Assembly (NCBI GenBank): GCA_023382655.1
Contig: JAHDWK010000030.1
Coordinates: forward strand, 1 to 64,000
From: Anaerolineae bacterium
GTDB lineage: Bacteria > Chloroflexota > Anaerolineae > Promineifilales > Promineifilaceae
DNA: 64,000 bases
Reading direction: 5' to 3'
The notes below the pieces were generated by a model. That model was not told the origin of the DNA, ran no database searches, and worked only from the letters and a program-made list of their open reading frames with translations. The position numbers were made by a program, and so were the translations under genes. Shown here piece after piece: positions 9,087-17,188 of the stretch (position 1 is its first letter; every line of letters begins with the position of its first letter).

Positions 9087-9133
9087 AGGTGGCAGGTGGC
9101 GAGTTGCAGTTAATGACTTGCCACCTGCAATCT
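9087..9133. repeat. Spacer inverted repeat GGTGGCAGGTGGC...
   Basis: Iterated GGTGGCAGGTGGC with the partly complementary GCCACCTGC lies directly after the stop at 9085. It could form a hairpin ending the upstream transcript before ilvE. Confidence 0.5.
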
Positions 9134-9174
9134 CACATACCATATCCAACCAACCCTGAAAAGAAGGAAGCAAA

Positions 9175-10251
9175 ATGAACATCAACATTCTCCCCCTGGA
9201 TGAAACGAAATTAAAAACACCACCAACCGATGATTTTGGGTTTGGGAATAAATTTAGCAACCGCATGTTTAGCCAGAAGTACACGCCGGATAAAGGCTGG
9301 CACGAAGCCACCATTGGGCCATATGCACCGTTTGTGTTGGATCCGGCTACGGCCGTGTTCCACTACGCTCAAGAAATCTTCGAGGGTACCAAGGCATACC
9401 GCCGCCCCGATGGCCACATCAACCTGTTCCGCCCCTGGGAAAACATGAAACGGTTCAACAACTCCGCCCGGCGCATGGCGATGACCGCCGTGGACGAAGA
9501 AGAACATCTCACAGCCATTATTCGGCTGATTGAACTGGAACAGGAATGGGTGCCCACCTACCCTGGGGCCACGTTGTACATTCGCCCCACCATGATTGCC
9601 ATTGACCCGACATTGGGCGTCCATGCCAGCAAGAGTTTTCTGCACTATGTGATTGTGGGGCCGGTGGGGCCGTATTTTAAGCAGGGATTCAGCCCGGTGC
9701 CGGTTTATATTTCCGACAAGTATCGCCGGGCGGTGCGTGGCGGTGTGGGCGATGCCAAGACGGGCGGCAACTATGCCGCCAGCCTGTTAGTGGGCGAGGA
9801 GGCGCAGGCCAAAGGGTATTCGCAGGTGCTGTGGTTAGATGCGATTGAAGGGCGATTTATTGAAGAGGTGGGGGCCATGAATATCTGCTTTGTGTATGAA
9901 GGGCGGAAGATTGTAACGCCGCCGCTAACGGGCAGCATTTTGCCCGGCGTAACCCGCAAGTCGGTGCTTGAGTTGGGGCGTGACCTGGGGTATGAAGTGG
10001 CCGAAGAGATGATTGACGTGCATGAGATGCTGACAGACATTGAGACGGGCAAAATTACCGAGGTGTTTGGCTGTGGCACGGCAGCGGTCATCGCGCCGGT
10101 GGGTAAGTTTGGCTTCGCGGAGAAGGAATATATGATCAACGATTACCAGAGCGGCCCCGTGTCTAAACATTTATATGACGAGTTGACGGGGATTCAGTAC
10201 GGCCGTGTCCCCGACCGCTTTGGCTGGACATTGACCATTGAAGTGAATTGA
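9175..10251 (+). CDS. ilvE: Branched-chain amino acid aminotransferase
   Basis: A 358-residue class IV PLP aminotransferase that interconverts Leu/Ile/Val and their 2-oxo acids with 2-oxoglutarate/glutamate. Typical family segments are HYAQEIFEGTKAYRRPDG, the region carrying the Schiff-base lysine (GDAKTGGNYAASLL), EVGAMNICFVYEG and the phosphate-binding end TEVFGCGTAAVIAPVG. Length is normal for the long bacterial form. The start follows GAAGGA. It is cytoplasmic and single; no other ilv genes lie in the window. Confidence 0.93.
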   Translation: MNINILPLDETKLKTPPTDDFGFGNKFSNRMFSQKYTPDKGWHEATIGPYAPFVLDPATAVFHYAQEIFEGTKAYRRPDGHINLFRPWENMKRFNNSARRMAMTAVDEEEHLTAIIRLIELEQEWVPTYPGATLYIRPTMIAIDPTLGVHASKSFLHYVIVGPVGPYFKQGFSPVPVYISDKYRRAVRGGVGDAKTGGNYAASLLVGEEAQAKGYSQVLWLDAIEGRFIEEVGAMNICFVYEGRKIVTPPLTGSILPGVTRKSVLELGRDLGYEVAEEMIDVHEMLTDIETGKITEVFGCGTAAVIAPVGKFGFAEKEYMINDYQSGPVSKHLYDELTGIQYGRVPDRFGWTLTIEVN

Positions 10252-10261
10252 AAGTGGGGAG

Positions 10262-10421
10262 AGGTTGCGGTTTCTATAGAAAGTTGGTCAGAAAGCCAAC
10301 CGTTACCCACACGGCTGGTTAATAGTAAATTGTAAAGATGGAAACGATACTCCATCAGATCACGGTCGTCCCCTAAACGTGCCAGTTCTTCAATCGAATC
10401 GGCTTGTGGCAATGGATTATT
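10262..10421 (-). pseudogene. Possible remnant of a CopG-type antitoxin
   Basis: The minus frame reads NPLPQADSIEELARLGDDRD followed by LMEYRFHLYNLL. This looks like the conserved front of CopG/BrnA-like antitoxins (PxxxSxEELAxFWDTHDLTD). The usual FWDTHD is corrupted to LGDDRD, and the DNA-binding ribbon-helix-helix half is missing. No toxin gene is adjacent. I infer a decayed toxin-antitoxin remnant; resemblance rests on one motif. Confidence 0.3.
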
Positions 10422-10772
10422 TTCAAGAGAGTGCTTGATTATGAATATAATCGCCAGCCACTTGCCGAAAGACACACCAACCAAGTAGAATGTTTAGTCG
10501 GCTGATAGCGCCATCATCATACCGGGCCTATTTGTACAAACAGCCACAAAGATTCATTCACAACCGCCCTACTCCATCTATCGCCGCAGACAATTTTAAC
10601 GGTAGTTCAACGGCAACCCTTTATGATAAATAGCAGATGTAAGCTTTGTTTCATTTGGCAAAAGCCAAACTGACGCTCCTTCATGCATTTGCGAACACAT
10701 CGCCATCTGTAAGAAGCGCAGATCTCATTTTGCACCATAAAACGCAGCAGTATAAATAATGAGGAAACTAGA
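10422..10772. other. Regulator leader region
   Basis: No gene is seen. The stretch is AT-richer than its surroundings and holds a small stem (TTTGGC, loop, GCCAAA near 10655-10670). Short G/A-rich sequence just before 10773 serves as ribosome site. No 11-bp repeat array like that at 11607 is present, so autoregulation by that element is not supported. Confidence 0.35.
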
Positions 10773-11600
10773 ATGAATCCCATTACTGGCGCGACGCTGG
10801 AACTTAATGATGTCGTTTTCCATACACCGGTGGTTGACACCTTTTGGCCGATTTTGATTTGCCTGCTTGGAGAGTTTCGTGTCCTAAAAGGTGGTCGGCC
10901 AATGCCTTTGCCCGGTGGCAAGGCCGAGATACTGCTCCGGCACCTGGGTTTGCAACATGACCAACCCGTGCCGCGTGACCTGCTCCTGGAAGTTGTGTGG
11001 CCCGGCCATGCCCCAGACCTCGCCGGTCAGTCACTCAACAGCCTCACGCATAGCCTGCGCAAGCTGTTAAGTGACCAGATTGGCGGCGATACACCTGTGC
11101 TGCACGAGGACGGTTATTACCGGCTCAATCAGGCAGCAGGTGTGGGTGTAGATGTGAGCTGTTTTGAAACTCTGGTTAAGTCAGGTGACCAGCACATATT
11201 AGCCAAAGATCCCGCGATAGCTATCTCCCTCTACACTCAGGCAGCCCAAATCTACCGGGGCGACCTGTGCGCGGGCACTGACATCAACAGCGTCATGGTT
11301 CGTGAACGTCTGCGCGCGCACTTTCTCACGGTACTGGCGCGCCTGGCAGATTACTATTTCTCTGCTGGTGAATACGGCCGTTGCCTGCAATACGCCAATC
11401 GCCTCCTGGAAAATGACGCCTGCCGTGAAGACGCCCACCGGCTGGTCATGCGCTGCTACGTGCGTGGGGGGCAGCGCGCTCAAGCTCTACGCCAGTACCA
11501 CTTATGCGTAGATGTACTTCACACGGAATTCGATGCTGTACCAGAGCAGCAAACCTTGTTGCTCTATGATCAGGTACGGCTAACCCCACACACGGTTTAA
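10773..11600 (+). CDS. BTAD/SARP-type transcription regulator of the eCIS locus
   Basis: The 275-residue protein has an OmpR-type winged helix (about residues 25-115: ICLLGEFRVLKGGRPMPLPG, then LLLEVVWPGHAPDLAGQSLN and DGYYRLN). A bacterial transcriptional activator domain of TPR helices follows (about 125-268: ISLYTQAAQIYRGDLC, ARLADYYFSAGEYGRC, VMRCYVRGGQRAQALRQYH). This is the architecture of short SARP activators such as ActII-ORF4. It is the first gene before the eCIS operon, and a six-copy 11-bp direct repeat array begins 7 nt after its stop codon. I infer that it binds that array and activates the sheath-to-baseplate genes. Confidence 0.85.
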   Translation: MNPITGATLELNDVVFHTPVVDTFWPILICLLGEFRVLKGGRPMPLPGGKAEILLRHLGLQHDQPVPRDLLLEVVWPGHAPDLAGQSLNSLTHSLRKLLSDQIGGDTPVLHEDGYYRLNQAAGVGVDVSCFETLVKSGDQHILAKDPAIAISLYTQAAQIYRGDLCAGTDINSVMVRERLRAHFLTVLARLADYYFSAGEYGRCLQYANRLLENDACREDAHRLVMRCYVRGGQRAQALRQYHLCVDVLHTEFDAVPEQQTLLLYDQVRLTPHTV

Positions 11601-11606
11601 CCTCGT

Positions 11607-11682
11607 TTCAGCCACACTTCAGCCAGCTTTCAGTCCAAATTCAGTCTCGTATCAGCCCAAAATCAGTCACGGCCGTTACACT
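11607..11682 (+). promoter_or_regulatory. Six 11-bp direct repeats plus -10: SARP-type operator/promoter
   Basis: (T/A)TCAG(C/T)C begins at 11607, 11618, 11629, 11640, 11651 and 11662, exactly 11 bp apart. TCAG, the pyrimidine and the next C are invariant in all six copies. The last heptamer ends at 11668. Eight bases later a -10-like TACACT starts at 11677. SARP activators are known to bind heptameric direct repeats with 11-bp (or 22-bp) period ending about 8 bp upstream of the -10. The match in period, spacing and position next to a SARP-like gene is strong. Confidence 0.8.
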
Positions 11683-11736
11683 GCCAGCTGCTCCCGATTA
11701 CGTCAGGGCTGTTGGCGCCTCTTACGGAAAAACCTA

Positions 11737-11967
11737 ATGCACAATCACCTTGCGGATAAGCGCCAGATTACCTTGATTCTGCGGCTGGCAATAGATGCAG
11801 ATGATCGGTTGATATATGGTGAGATTGTTGATCTGGAGGGAGTAATCATCGGCCGCTTTATTGAATGGGCCAAATTAACAGATGTAATCCAAACCTGCAT
11901 CACAAACCAGAACAAAGACAATGCGCACCAAAGATCAGACAGTAATAAAACAAACAAACCAAGATAA
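11737..11967 (+). CDS. Small hypothetical protein at head of eCIS operon
   Basis: A 76-residue frame whose core (about residues 10-50) reads like a small beta-rich domain: QITLILRLAIDADDRLIYGE, IVDLEGVIIGRFIEWAKLTD, followed by VIQTCI. The tail is polar. It lies 55 nt after the proposed -10 and 31 nt before the sheath gene, so it would be the first gene of the operon. No good ribosome site is visible. I do not recognise the family. Confidence 0.5.
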   Translation: MHNHLADKRQITLILRLAIDADDRLIYGEIVDLEGVIIGRFIEWAKLTDVIQTCITNQNKDNAHQRSDSNKTNKPR

Positions 11968-11998
11968 TGTCGTAACAGAGTGACAAAAGGAGGTTTCC

Positions 11999-13717
11999 AT
12001 GCCAGTCACACTTACTTATCCCGGCGTTTACATTGAGGAAATACCGAGCGGGGTGCGCACCATTACCGGCGTCGCCACCTCCATTACCGCTTTCATCGGC
12101 CGTGCCCGGCGCGGCCCCACCGATGAAGCGGTGGTGATCAACAGTTACGGTGATTTTGAGCGCATCTTTGGCGGCATCTGGGCAGAAAGCAGCCTGGGCT
12201 ACGCCGTGCGCGACTTTTATCTGAACGGCGGCAGCCAGGCCGTCATCGTCCGTCTCTTTAATGCGGAAACAGGCGATGACGCCACCCCCTCTCTGTCCAC
12301 ATTTGACGCCAGTACCGTTCAGCTAGAAGCAGCCAATGAAGGGAAGTGGGGCGCCTATCTGCGCGCCAGCGTGGACACGGATGTCAGCGAAAGCGCCGCT
12401 CTGGCCATGGGGCTGACAACGGCCGACCTCTTCAATCTCACCGTCAGTGATGCTGGCCCCGGCGGCGCGAGCGAGCGTTATGCCAACCTCACCTTTAAGG
12501 ACAGCCCCCGCCGCATAGACAATGTTCTCAAAGACTCAAAACTGGTGCGCTGGGATCACACTGTCGCCCTCGACCCCACCAATCCGCCAGCTATCGCTGA
12601 AGGCGGTGACGACGTAACGGCGGCGGAAAAAGACCTGGCCGACAAGAAAAAAGTGTTAGCTGCGGCTCAGCAGGCTGTACCACCAGTGCAGGCGGACATT
12701 GATGCGGCTCAGGCAGATGTTGACGCCGCCAAGACGGCGCTGCAAGCAGCCAGACAAGCCAGACTCGATGCTGTCTCTGATGGCATTTACCTGACCAAAG
12801 CCAACTTCACGCCCGCCAACGGCGAGCAAGACAAAAAAGGGATATACGCTCTGGAACAGACCGACCTTTTCAATTTGCTTTGCATTCCTCCCTACCGGAA
12901 CCCAACCGACACGCTGGACGTAGACGTGACGCTGATGGCTGACGCCGCCGCGTATTGTGAAAAACGGCGGGCCATGCTCATTGTAGACGCGCCTAAGAAC
13001 TGGAATGACAAGGCGACGGCCGTGACCAAAGTCAAAGACCCCAATGAAGACCACGTGGGCACCCGCAGCAAAAATGCTGCCCTGTTTTTCCCCCGCCTGC
13101 GCCAGCCCAATCCCCTGCACGATGATCAGGTAGAAAGTTTTGCCGCCTGTGGCGCTGTTGCCGGCATTTTTGCCCGCACCGACACGCAGCGCGGCGTCTG
13201 GAAAGCGCCTGCCGGCCTGGAGGCAACCCTCGTGGGCGTACCGCAACTAAGCATTCCCCTGACGGATGCCGAAAATGGCGAACTCAACCCATTGGGCGTC
13301 AACTGTCTGCGGGCCATGCCGGCCGCCGGGCGCGTCGTGTGGGGCGCCCGCACCCTACAAGGAGATGACCGCCTGGCCTCCGAGTGGAAATATGTCCCCG
13401 TGCGCCGCCTGGCCCTGTTTATCGAAGAAAGCCTTTACCGGGGCACCCATTGGGTCGTGTTTGAGCCCAATGACGAACCCTTGTGGGGACAAATTCGCCT
13501 CAACGTGGGCGCTTTTATGCACAACCTTTTCCGCCAGGGCGCTTTTCAGGGTAGTTCGCCGCGCGAGGCATACTTTGTGAAATGCGACAAGGAAACGACG
13601 ACCCAGACCGACATCAACCTGGGCATCGTCAACATCATCGTCGGCTTCGCGCCGCTCAAACCGGCCGAATTTGTGGTCATCAAGCTGCAACAGATGGCCG
13701 GCCAGATTCAGGCGTAA
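11999..13717 (+). CDS. eCIS/phage tail sheath protein
   Basis: The 572-residue contractile sheath subunit begins with the conserved TYPGVYIEEIPSGVRTITGV segment. It ends with the C-terminal sheath domain (VPVRRLALFIEESLYRGTHW, VFEPNDEPLWGQIRLNV, ETTTQTDINLGIVNIIVGFA) that forms the intersubunit mesh. Sheath polymers surround the inner tube and contract to drive it through a membrane. An insertion at about residues 200-260 is a predicted coiled coil (AAEKDLADKKKVLAAAQQ...) that should project from the outer surface. The ribosome site AAAGGAGG lies 6 nt upstream. Only one sheath gene is present, against three in the Photorhabdus PVC. Confidence 0.93.
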   Translation: MPVTLTYPGVYIEEIPSGVRTITGVATSITAFIGRARRGPTDEAVVINSYGDFERIFGGIWAESSLGYAVRDFYLNGGSQAVIVRLFNAETGDDATPSLSTFDASTVQLEAANEGKWGAYLRASVDTDVSESAALAMGLTTADLFNLTVSDAGPGGASERYANLTFKDSPRRIDNVLKDSKLVRWDHTVALDPTNPPAIAEGGDDVTAAEKDLADKKKVLAAAQQAVPPVQADIDAAQADVDAAKTALQAARQARLDAVSDGIYLTKANFTPANGEQDKKGIYALEQTDLFNLLCIPPYRNPTDTLDVDVTLMADAAAYCEKRRAMLIVDAPKNWNDKATAVTKVKDPNEDHVGTRSKNAALFFPRLRQPNPLHDDQVESFAACGAVAGIFARTDTQRGVWKAPAGLEATLVGVPQLSIPLTDAENGELNPLGVNCLRAMPAAGRVVWGARTLQGDDRLASEWKYVPVRRLALFIEESLYRGTHWVVFEPNDEPLWGQIRLNVGAFMHNLFRQGAFQGSSPREAYFVKCDKETTTQTDINLGIVNIIVGFAPLKPAEFVVIKLQQMAGQIQA

Positions 13718-13727
13718 GGAGGAACTC

Positions 13728-14258
13728 ATGGCTCAGTTTACCGTCAATGCCGCACGGTTCGACCCGTACAAAAATTTCAAATTTCGCATTTTTTGGGTGG
13801 GCAACACAACCCCTGTTGCCGGTATTAGCAAAATAAGCGCCTTGAAGCGCACAACCGAAGTCGTCAAACACCGGGAAGGGGGTGACCCCAGCAGCAGCCG
13901 CAAATCGCCTGGACGCACCGAGTATGAAGCCATCACCCTGGAACGCGGTGTCACACATGACAAAGAGTTTGAGCAATGGGCCAACAAGGTCTGGAACTAC
14001 GGCGCCGGCCTGGGCGCGGAAGTGGCGCTCAAGGATTTTCGCAAAGACATTATCATCGAAGTGTATAACGAGGCCGGCCAGTTGGCGCTGCGCTACAAGG
14101 TGTATCGCTGTTGGGTCTCCGAATTTCAGTCCCAGGCCGACCTGGACGCCAACGCCAACGCCGTCCTCATTCAGACGCTCAAACTGGAAAACGAAGGCTG
14201 GGAACGCGATTATGAAGTAGCCGAACCAGCCGAAGAAACGTTTACCGAACCGGCCTGA
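13728..14258 (+). CDS. eCIS/phage inner tube protein (gp19-like)
   Basis: The 176-residue protein is of the T4 gp19/Pvc1 tail tube family, which stacks into the rigid inner tube. Diagnostic stretches are PYKNFKFRIFWVGN, VVKHREGGDPSSSRKSPGRT (ring-ring contact loop) and EAITLERGVTHDKEFEQWAN near the middle, with VYRCWVSEFQSQADLDANAN near the end. The start at 13728 has AAGGAGG upstream; an earlier in-frame ATG lies inside the sheath gene and is rejected. The gene follows the sheath by 10 nt. A second tube paralogue (Pvc5 type) was not found; the related adaptor is at 29579. Confidence 0.92.
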   Translation: MAQFTVNAARFDPYKNFKFRIFWVGNTTPVAGISKISALKRTTEVVKHREGGDPSSSRKSPGRTEYEAITLERGVTHDKEFEQWANKVWNYGAGLGAEVALKDFRKDIIIEVYNEAGQLALRYKVYRCWVSEFQSQADLDANANAVLIQTLKLENEGWERDYEVAEPAEETFTEPA

Positions 14259-14342
14259 TCCGTTATTCGTCGTCCGTCACCCGTCGCCGGTAATCGGTCA
14301 TCCGCCGATTACCGTTCGCCGATTACCGATCACCGGTTATTG
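14259..14342. repeat. Iterated GATTACCG/GGTAATCGG spacer repeat (family A)
   Basis: CCGTCACCCGTCGCC, GGTAATCGGTCAT, CCGCCGATTACCG, CGCCGATTACCGATCACCGG: inverted and direct copies fill the spacer between the tube gene and the next operon gene. It is the only sizeable gap in the structural part before the effectors, and could attenuate transcription after sheath and tube. Confidence 0.7.
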
Positions 14343-14346
14343 AACC

Positions 14347-15078
14347 ATGCGGCCATTATCCACCACACAACTCTTAAGCCTATGGGAACAAGGGCTAACA
14401 CAACCACTGGCGCAATGGGCGCTGCTCGTTTTAGCTGCCGCCTGCCCGGAAACGCCTGTGGAACTTCTGGGGGAACTGAGCGTCGGCGCGCGCGACGGCC
14501 GTATTCTCACCTTGCGCGAGTGGACATTTGGCCCCCACCTGGCCTGCCTGGCAACCTGCCCCGCTTGTGGCGACAAGCTAGAACTCACTTTTCAAGTGGC
14601 TGATATTCGGGCAATACCGGCAACAGAGACTGCCGAATATGCGCTGGCACACGAGGGCTATGACGTTCGCTTTCGTTTACCGAATAGCCTGGATGTCACG
14701 GCCGTGACCGACGACCGTGACCCCAATGACAACCGGCATTTGCTGTTCCAGCGCTGTCTGATAGACGCCCGGCACGATGGCGTCACCATCACCGCCGCTA
14801 CTCTGCCTGAACCGGTGGTAGAGGCGATCATCGCCCAGATGGCCACCGCCGACCCCCAGGCCGACGTGCAACTGGCGTTGGATTGCCCGGCCTGCCACCA
14901 TCACTGGCCGGCCCCTTTTGACATCATTACTTTCTTCTGGACCGAGATCAATACCTGGGCCTACCGGGTATTGCACGAAGTCCACCTTTTAGCTTCGGCC
15001 TATGGTTGGTCTGAGGCCGAAATCATCGCCCTGACGCCCTGGCGTCGCCGCTTTTATCTGGAAATGGTTCGCCCATGA
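14347..15078 (+). CDS. T4-type baseplate/hub assembly chaperone-like Cys protein
   Basis: The 243-residue protein has two CPxC pairs (TCPACGDKLELTF at about residue 75 and DCPACHHHWPAPFD near 182) and a C-terminal helical part with EVHLLASAYGWSEAEIIALT. This combination and the position after the tube match the T4 baseplate protein/hub-assembly-chaperone-like family found in phage and eCIS loci. The cysteines probably bind zinc. Its role would be in assembly rather than in the finished particle. Family assignment is from memory of the pattern. Its stop overlaps the next start by 4 nt (ATGA), indicating translational coupling. Confidence 0.55.
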   Translation: MRPLSTTQLLSLWEQGLTQPLAQWALLVLAAACPETPVELLGELSVGARDGRILTLREWTFGPHLACLATCPACGDKLELTFQVADIRAIPATETAEYALAHEGYDVRFRLPNSLDVTAVTDDRDPNDNRHLLFQRCLIDARHDGVTITAATLPEPVVEAIIAQMATADPQADVQLALDCPACHHHWPAPFDIITFFWTEINTWAYRVLHEVHLLASAYGWSEAEIIALTPWRRRFYLEMVRP

Positions 15079-15926
15079 GAACGTACACCTATCTTGACAA
15101 TCTGGTTGCCCGGAGCTTACCCGAAACGGCCGTGATTCAACCCCGGCCCGTTTCGCTGTTTGAACCCTGGCCAGGCACAATTCCCTTTTCTACTCCGGCA
15201 ATGACAGAAGACCAGACGGCCGTTGCCCAATCCGAACCACACCCACTGCCCCGGCCACAGGCTCAGCCATTCTCACCCGCGCCGTACCCCGCGGAAACGG
15301 CCGTGCCGCCTTCAGCAGCCCCGGCAACGGCCGTTCCCCCCGCCCCGGTAAAATCGGCAACCTTACCTGCCCCTGCGTCACAACCCACCGCGACCCACCG
15401 GGCTGGCCAACACCATTTACCGAAAGTCGCACCTTCCGACGCCTCGCAACCAACGCTGCCGGTTCAGCCCGCCAACATACCGGTCATACGGCCGTCATCG
15501 TCTGCCCCGATCACACCCCGGCCCGCGCCACCCGACCACCCGACAGAACCACGCCCGGCAAGAGAAGTCCATACGACCGTTACCATCAGGGAACAGACTA
15601 CGAAGTTAACACCCGTCCCCGAAACAGCGGCAAAAACCAAACCCATGCTGGCCGAAGTTGTCCGGGAGCAGCCCATCCAGCCAGCGCCGCCAACGGCCAT
15701 TCCCGTCCAGACCAAACCATTCACCCCGGCCAGCAACCGGCCGACCAATCACCAACCGGTGGTCACCAAACCCGCAGAACCCACCCCCACCGTCCAGATC
15801 ACCATTGGCCGGATCGAAGTACGAGCCACACCACCCCCACCTGCCAAAGCAGAGAAAAAACAGCCGTCAGCGCCGATGATGAGCCTGGACGATTATCTGC
15901 GCCAGCGTAATGGAGGCCGGCCATGA
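15075..15926 (+). CDS. Pro/Thr/Ala-rich disordered eCIS-locus protein
   Basis: The 283-residue protein is dominated by Pro, Thr, Ala and Val, with repeated ETAV, ATAVPPAPV and TKPxxPAS patterns, many encoded by ACGGCCGT. Only the first 35 and last 50 residues look foldable; the end (SLDDYLRQRNGG) is a short helix. It overlaps both neighbours by 4 nt. I do not recognise it. It occupies a position where other loci carry linker or tape-measure-related proteins, but it lacks the long helices of a tape measure. Confidence 0.7.
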   Translation: MRTYTYLDNLVARSLPETAVIQPRPVSLFEPWPGTIPFSTPAMTEDQTAVAQSEPHPLPRPQAQPFSPAPYPAETAVPPSAAPATAVPPAPVKSATLPAPASQPTATHRAGQHHLPKVAPSDASQPTLPVQPANIPVIRPSSSAPITPRPAPPDHPTEPRPAREVHTTVTIREQTTKLTPVPETAAKTKPMLAEVVREQPIQPAPPTAIPVQTKPFTPASNRPTNHQPVVTKPAEPTPTVQITIGRIEVRATPPPPAKAEKKQPSAPMMSLDDYLRQRNGGRP

Positions 15927-17188
15927 GCAACTCCTTAGCCATTGCGGCCGTCACTGCCACCCTACGCAGCTTGCTGGATCGGCGTATCAACGCCAGCCCG
16001 ACCGTAGACCCCAGCAGCGACCCGGCTCTGGCGGGTACAGAAGTTACCGCCCGGCCGCCAGACGAAGCCGCCAACCAGAGTTTTGCCCGGCAGATCAATT
16101 TGTTTCTCTATCAGGCCAATCCCAACGCCGCCTGGCGCAACACAGACATGCCCCACCAGACACGCCCAGGCGAGAACGGCCAGCCGCCCCTGCCTCTGAC
16201 TCTACATTACCTGCTAACCGCCTACGTGCGTGATAACGAAGAGGATGCGGCCTTCATCAGCCACCGGCTGTTGGGCCGAGCTATGAGCATATTGCACGAC
16301 CATCCGGCGCTGGGTGCGGCCGAAATCCAGAATGCCCTGACCGGCAATGACCTGCATATCCAGGTGGAACGGGTGCGCCTCACGCTTCAACCCCTTTCAC
16401 TAGAGGAAATATCCAAAATGTGGACAGCGTTCCAGGCGCAGTACCGTCTTTCGGCCGCTTATGAGGTCTCAGTGGTGCTGATTGAAAGTACCCGCGTGGC
16501 AAGCGCGCCCTTACCGGTGTTGCGCCGGGGTCAACAAGACGAGGGCGTAACCAGCCAGCCAGACCTGATCCCACCCTATCCCACGCTAACGGCCGTCGCC
16601 TTCCCCAACAAACAACCGTCAGCCCGGCTCAATGAATTGCTCACCCTTACCGGTCATCACCTCGATGGCACAAACGTAACGATGCTATTTCGGCATCCGC
16701 TACTGGATGAACCCGTGCCTGTACCCCCGGCCGCGGGCGGCACGGCCACCGATCTACAAGTGACCATACCAGACCAACCAGATGATTTCCCCGCCGGCAT
16801 TTACACGTTGGCCGTTCAGCTCACCCGGCCCGACGAGACGTTTAGCCGCATCAGCAACGAATTGCCGTTTGCCTTGTCGCCACAAATGACCGTGCCCACG
16901 GCCGTGCGCAGTGGCAACGAAATCACCTTGACCCTCACCACAAATCCCACAATCCGGCCGGGGCAACGGGTGGCTTTGTTGCTGGGCGCAAACGAGATTG
17001 CCGCCCAGCCCCACCCCACGCCTACCAATAATCTAACGTTTGTGGCTGTGGACGATCCACCCGGCAAGTTTGCCACCGGCGCTTCTTTTTTTGTGCGGCT
17101 GCGCGTGGATGGCATAGACAGCTTGTTGATTGATTACCAGGCACAGCCGCCTGAGTTTGACCAGGCGCAAAAGGTGACCCTCCCATGA
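15923..17188 (+). CDS. DUF4255 (Pvc16-like) tube/sheath cap protein
   Basis: The 421-residue protein has an N-terminal DUF4255 domain (about residues 1-195: SNSLAIAAVTATLRSLLDRR, INLFLYQANPNAAWRN, LHYLLTAYVRDNEEDAAF, LLGRAMSILHDHPAL). This is the domain of Pvc16/Afp16, which terminates tube and sheath at the distal end. The C-terminal half (about 215-421) looks like two Ig/TIG-like beta-sandwich domains. Four-nucleotide overlaps connect it with both neighbours, including the AAA+ ATPase, as in other eCIS loci. Confidence 0.88.
   Translation: MSNSLAIAAVTATLRSLLDRRINASPTVDPSSDPALAGTEVTARPPDEAANQSFARQINLFLYQANPNAAWRNTDMPHQTRPGENGQPPLPLTLHYLLTAYVRDNEEDAAFISHRLLGRAMSILHDHPALGAAEIQNALTGNDLHIQVERVRLTLQPLSLEEISKMWTAFQAQYRLSAAYEVSVVLIESTRVASAPLPVLRRGQQDEGVTSQPDLIPPYPTLTAVAFPNKQPSARLNELLTLTGHHLDGTNVTMLFRHPLLDEPVPVPPAAGGTATDLQVTIPDQPDDFPAGIYTLAVQLTRPDETFSRISNELPFALSPQMTVPTAVRSGNEITLTLTTNPTIRPGQRVALLLGANEIAAQPHPTPTNNLTFVAVDDPPGKFATGASFFVRLRVDGIDSLLIDYQAQPPEFDQAQKVTLP

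Noticed and set aside
15075..15926. Tape measure protein
   Set aside because: Pro/Thr-rich and disordered rather than a long helix; kept as unknown.
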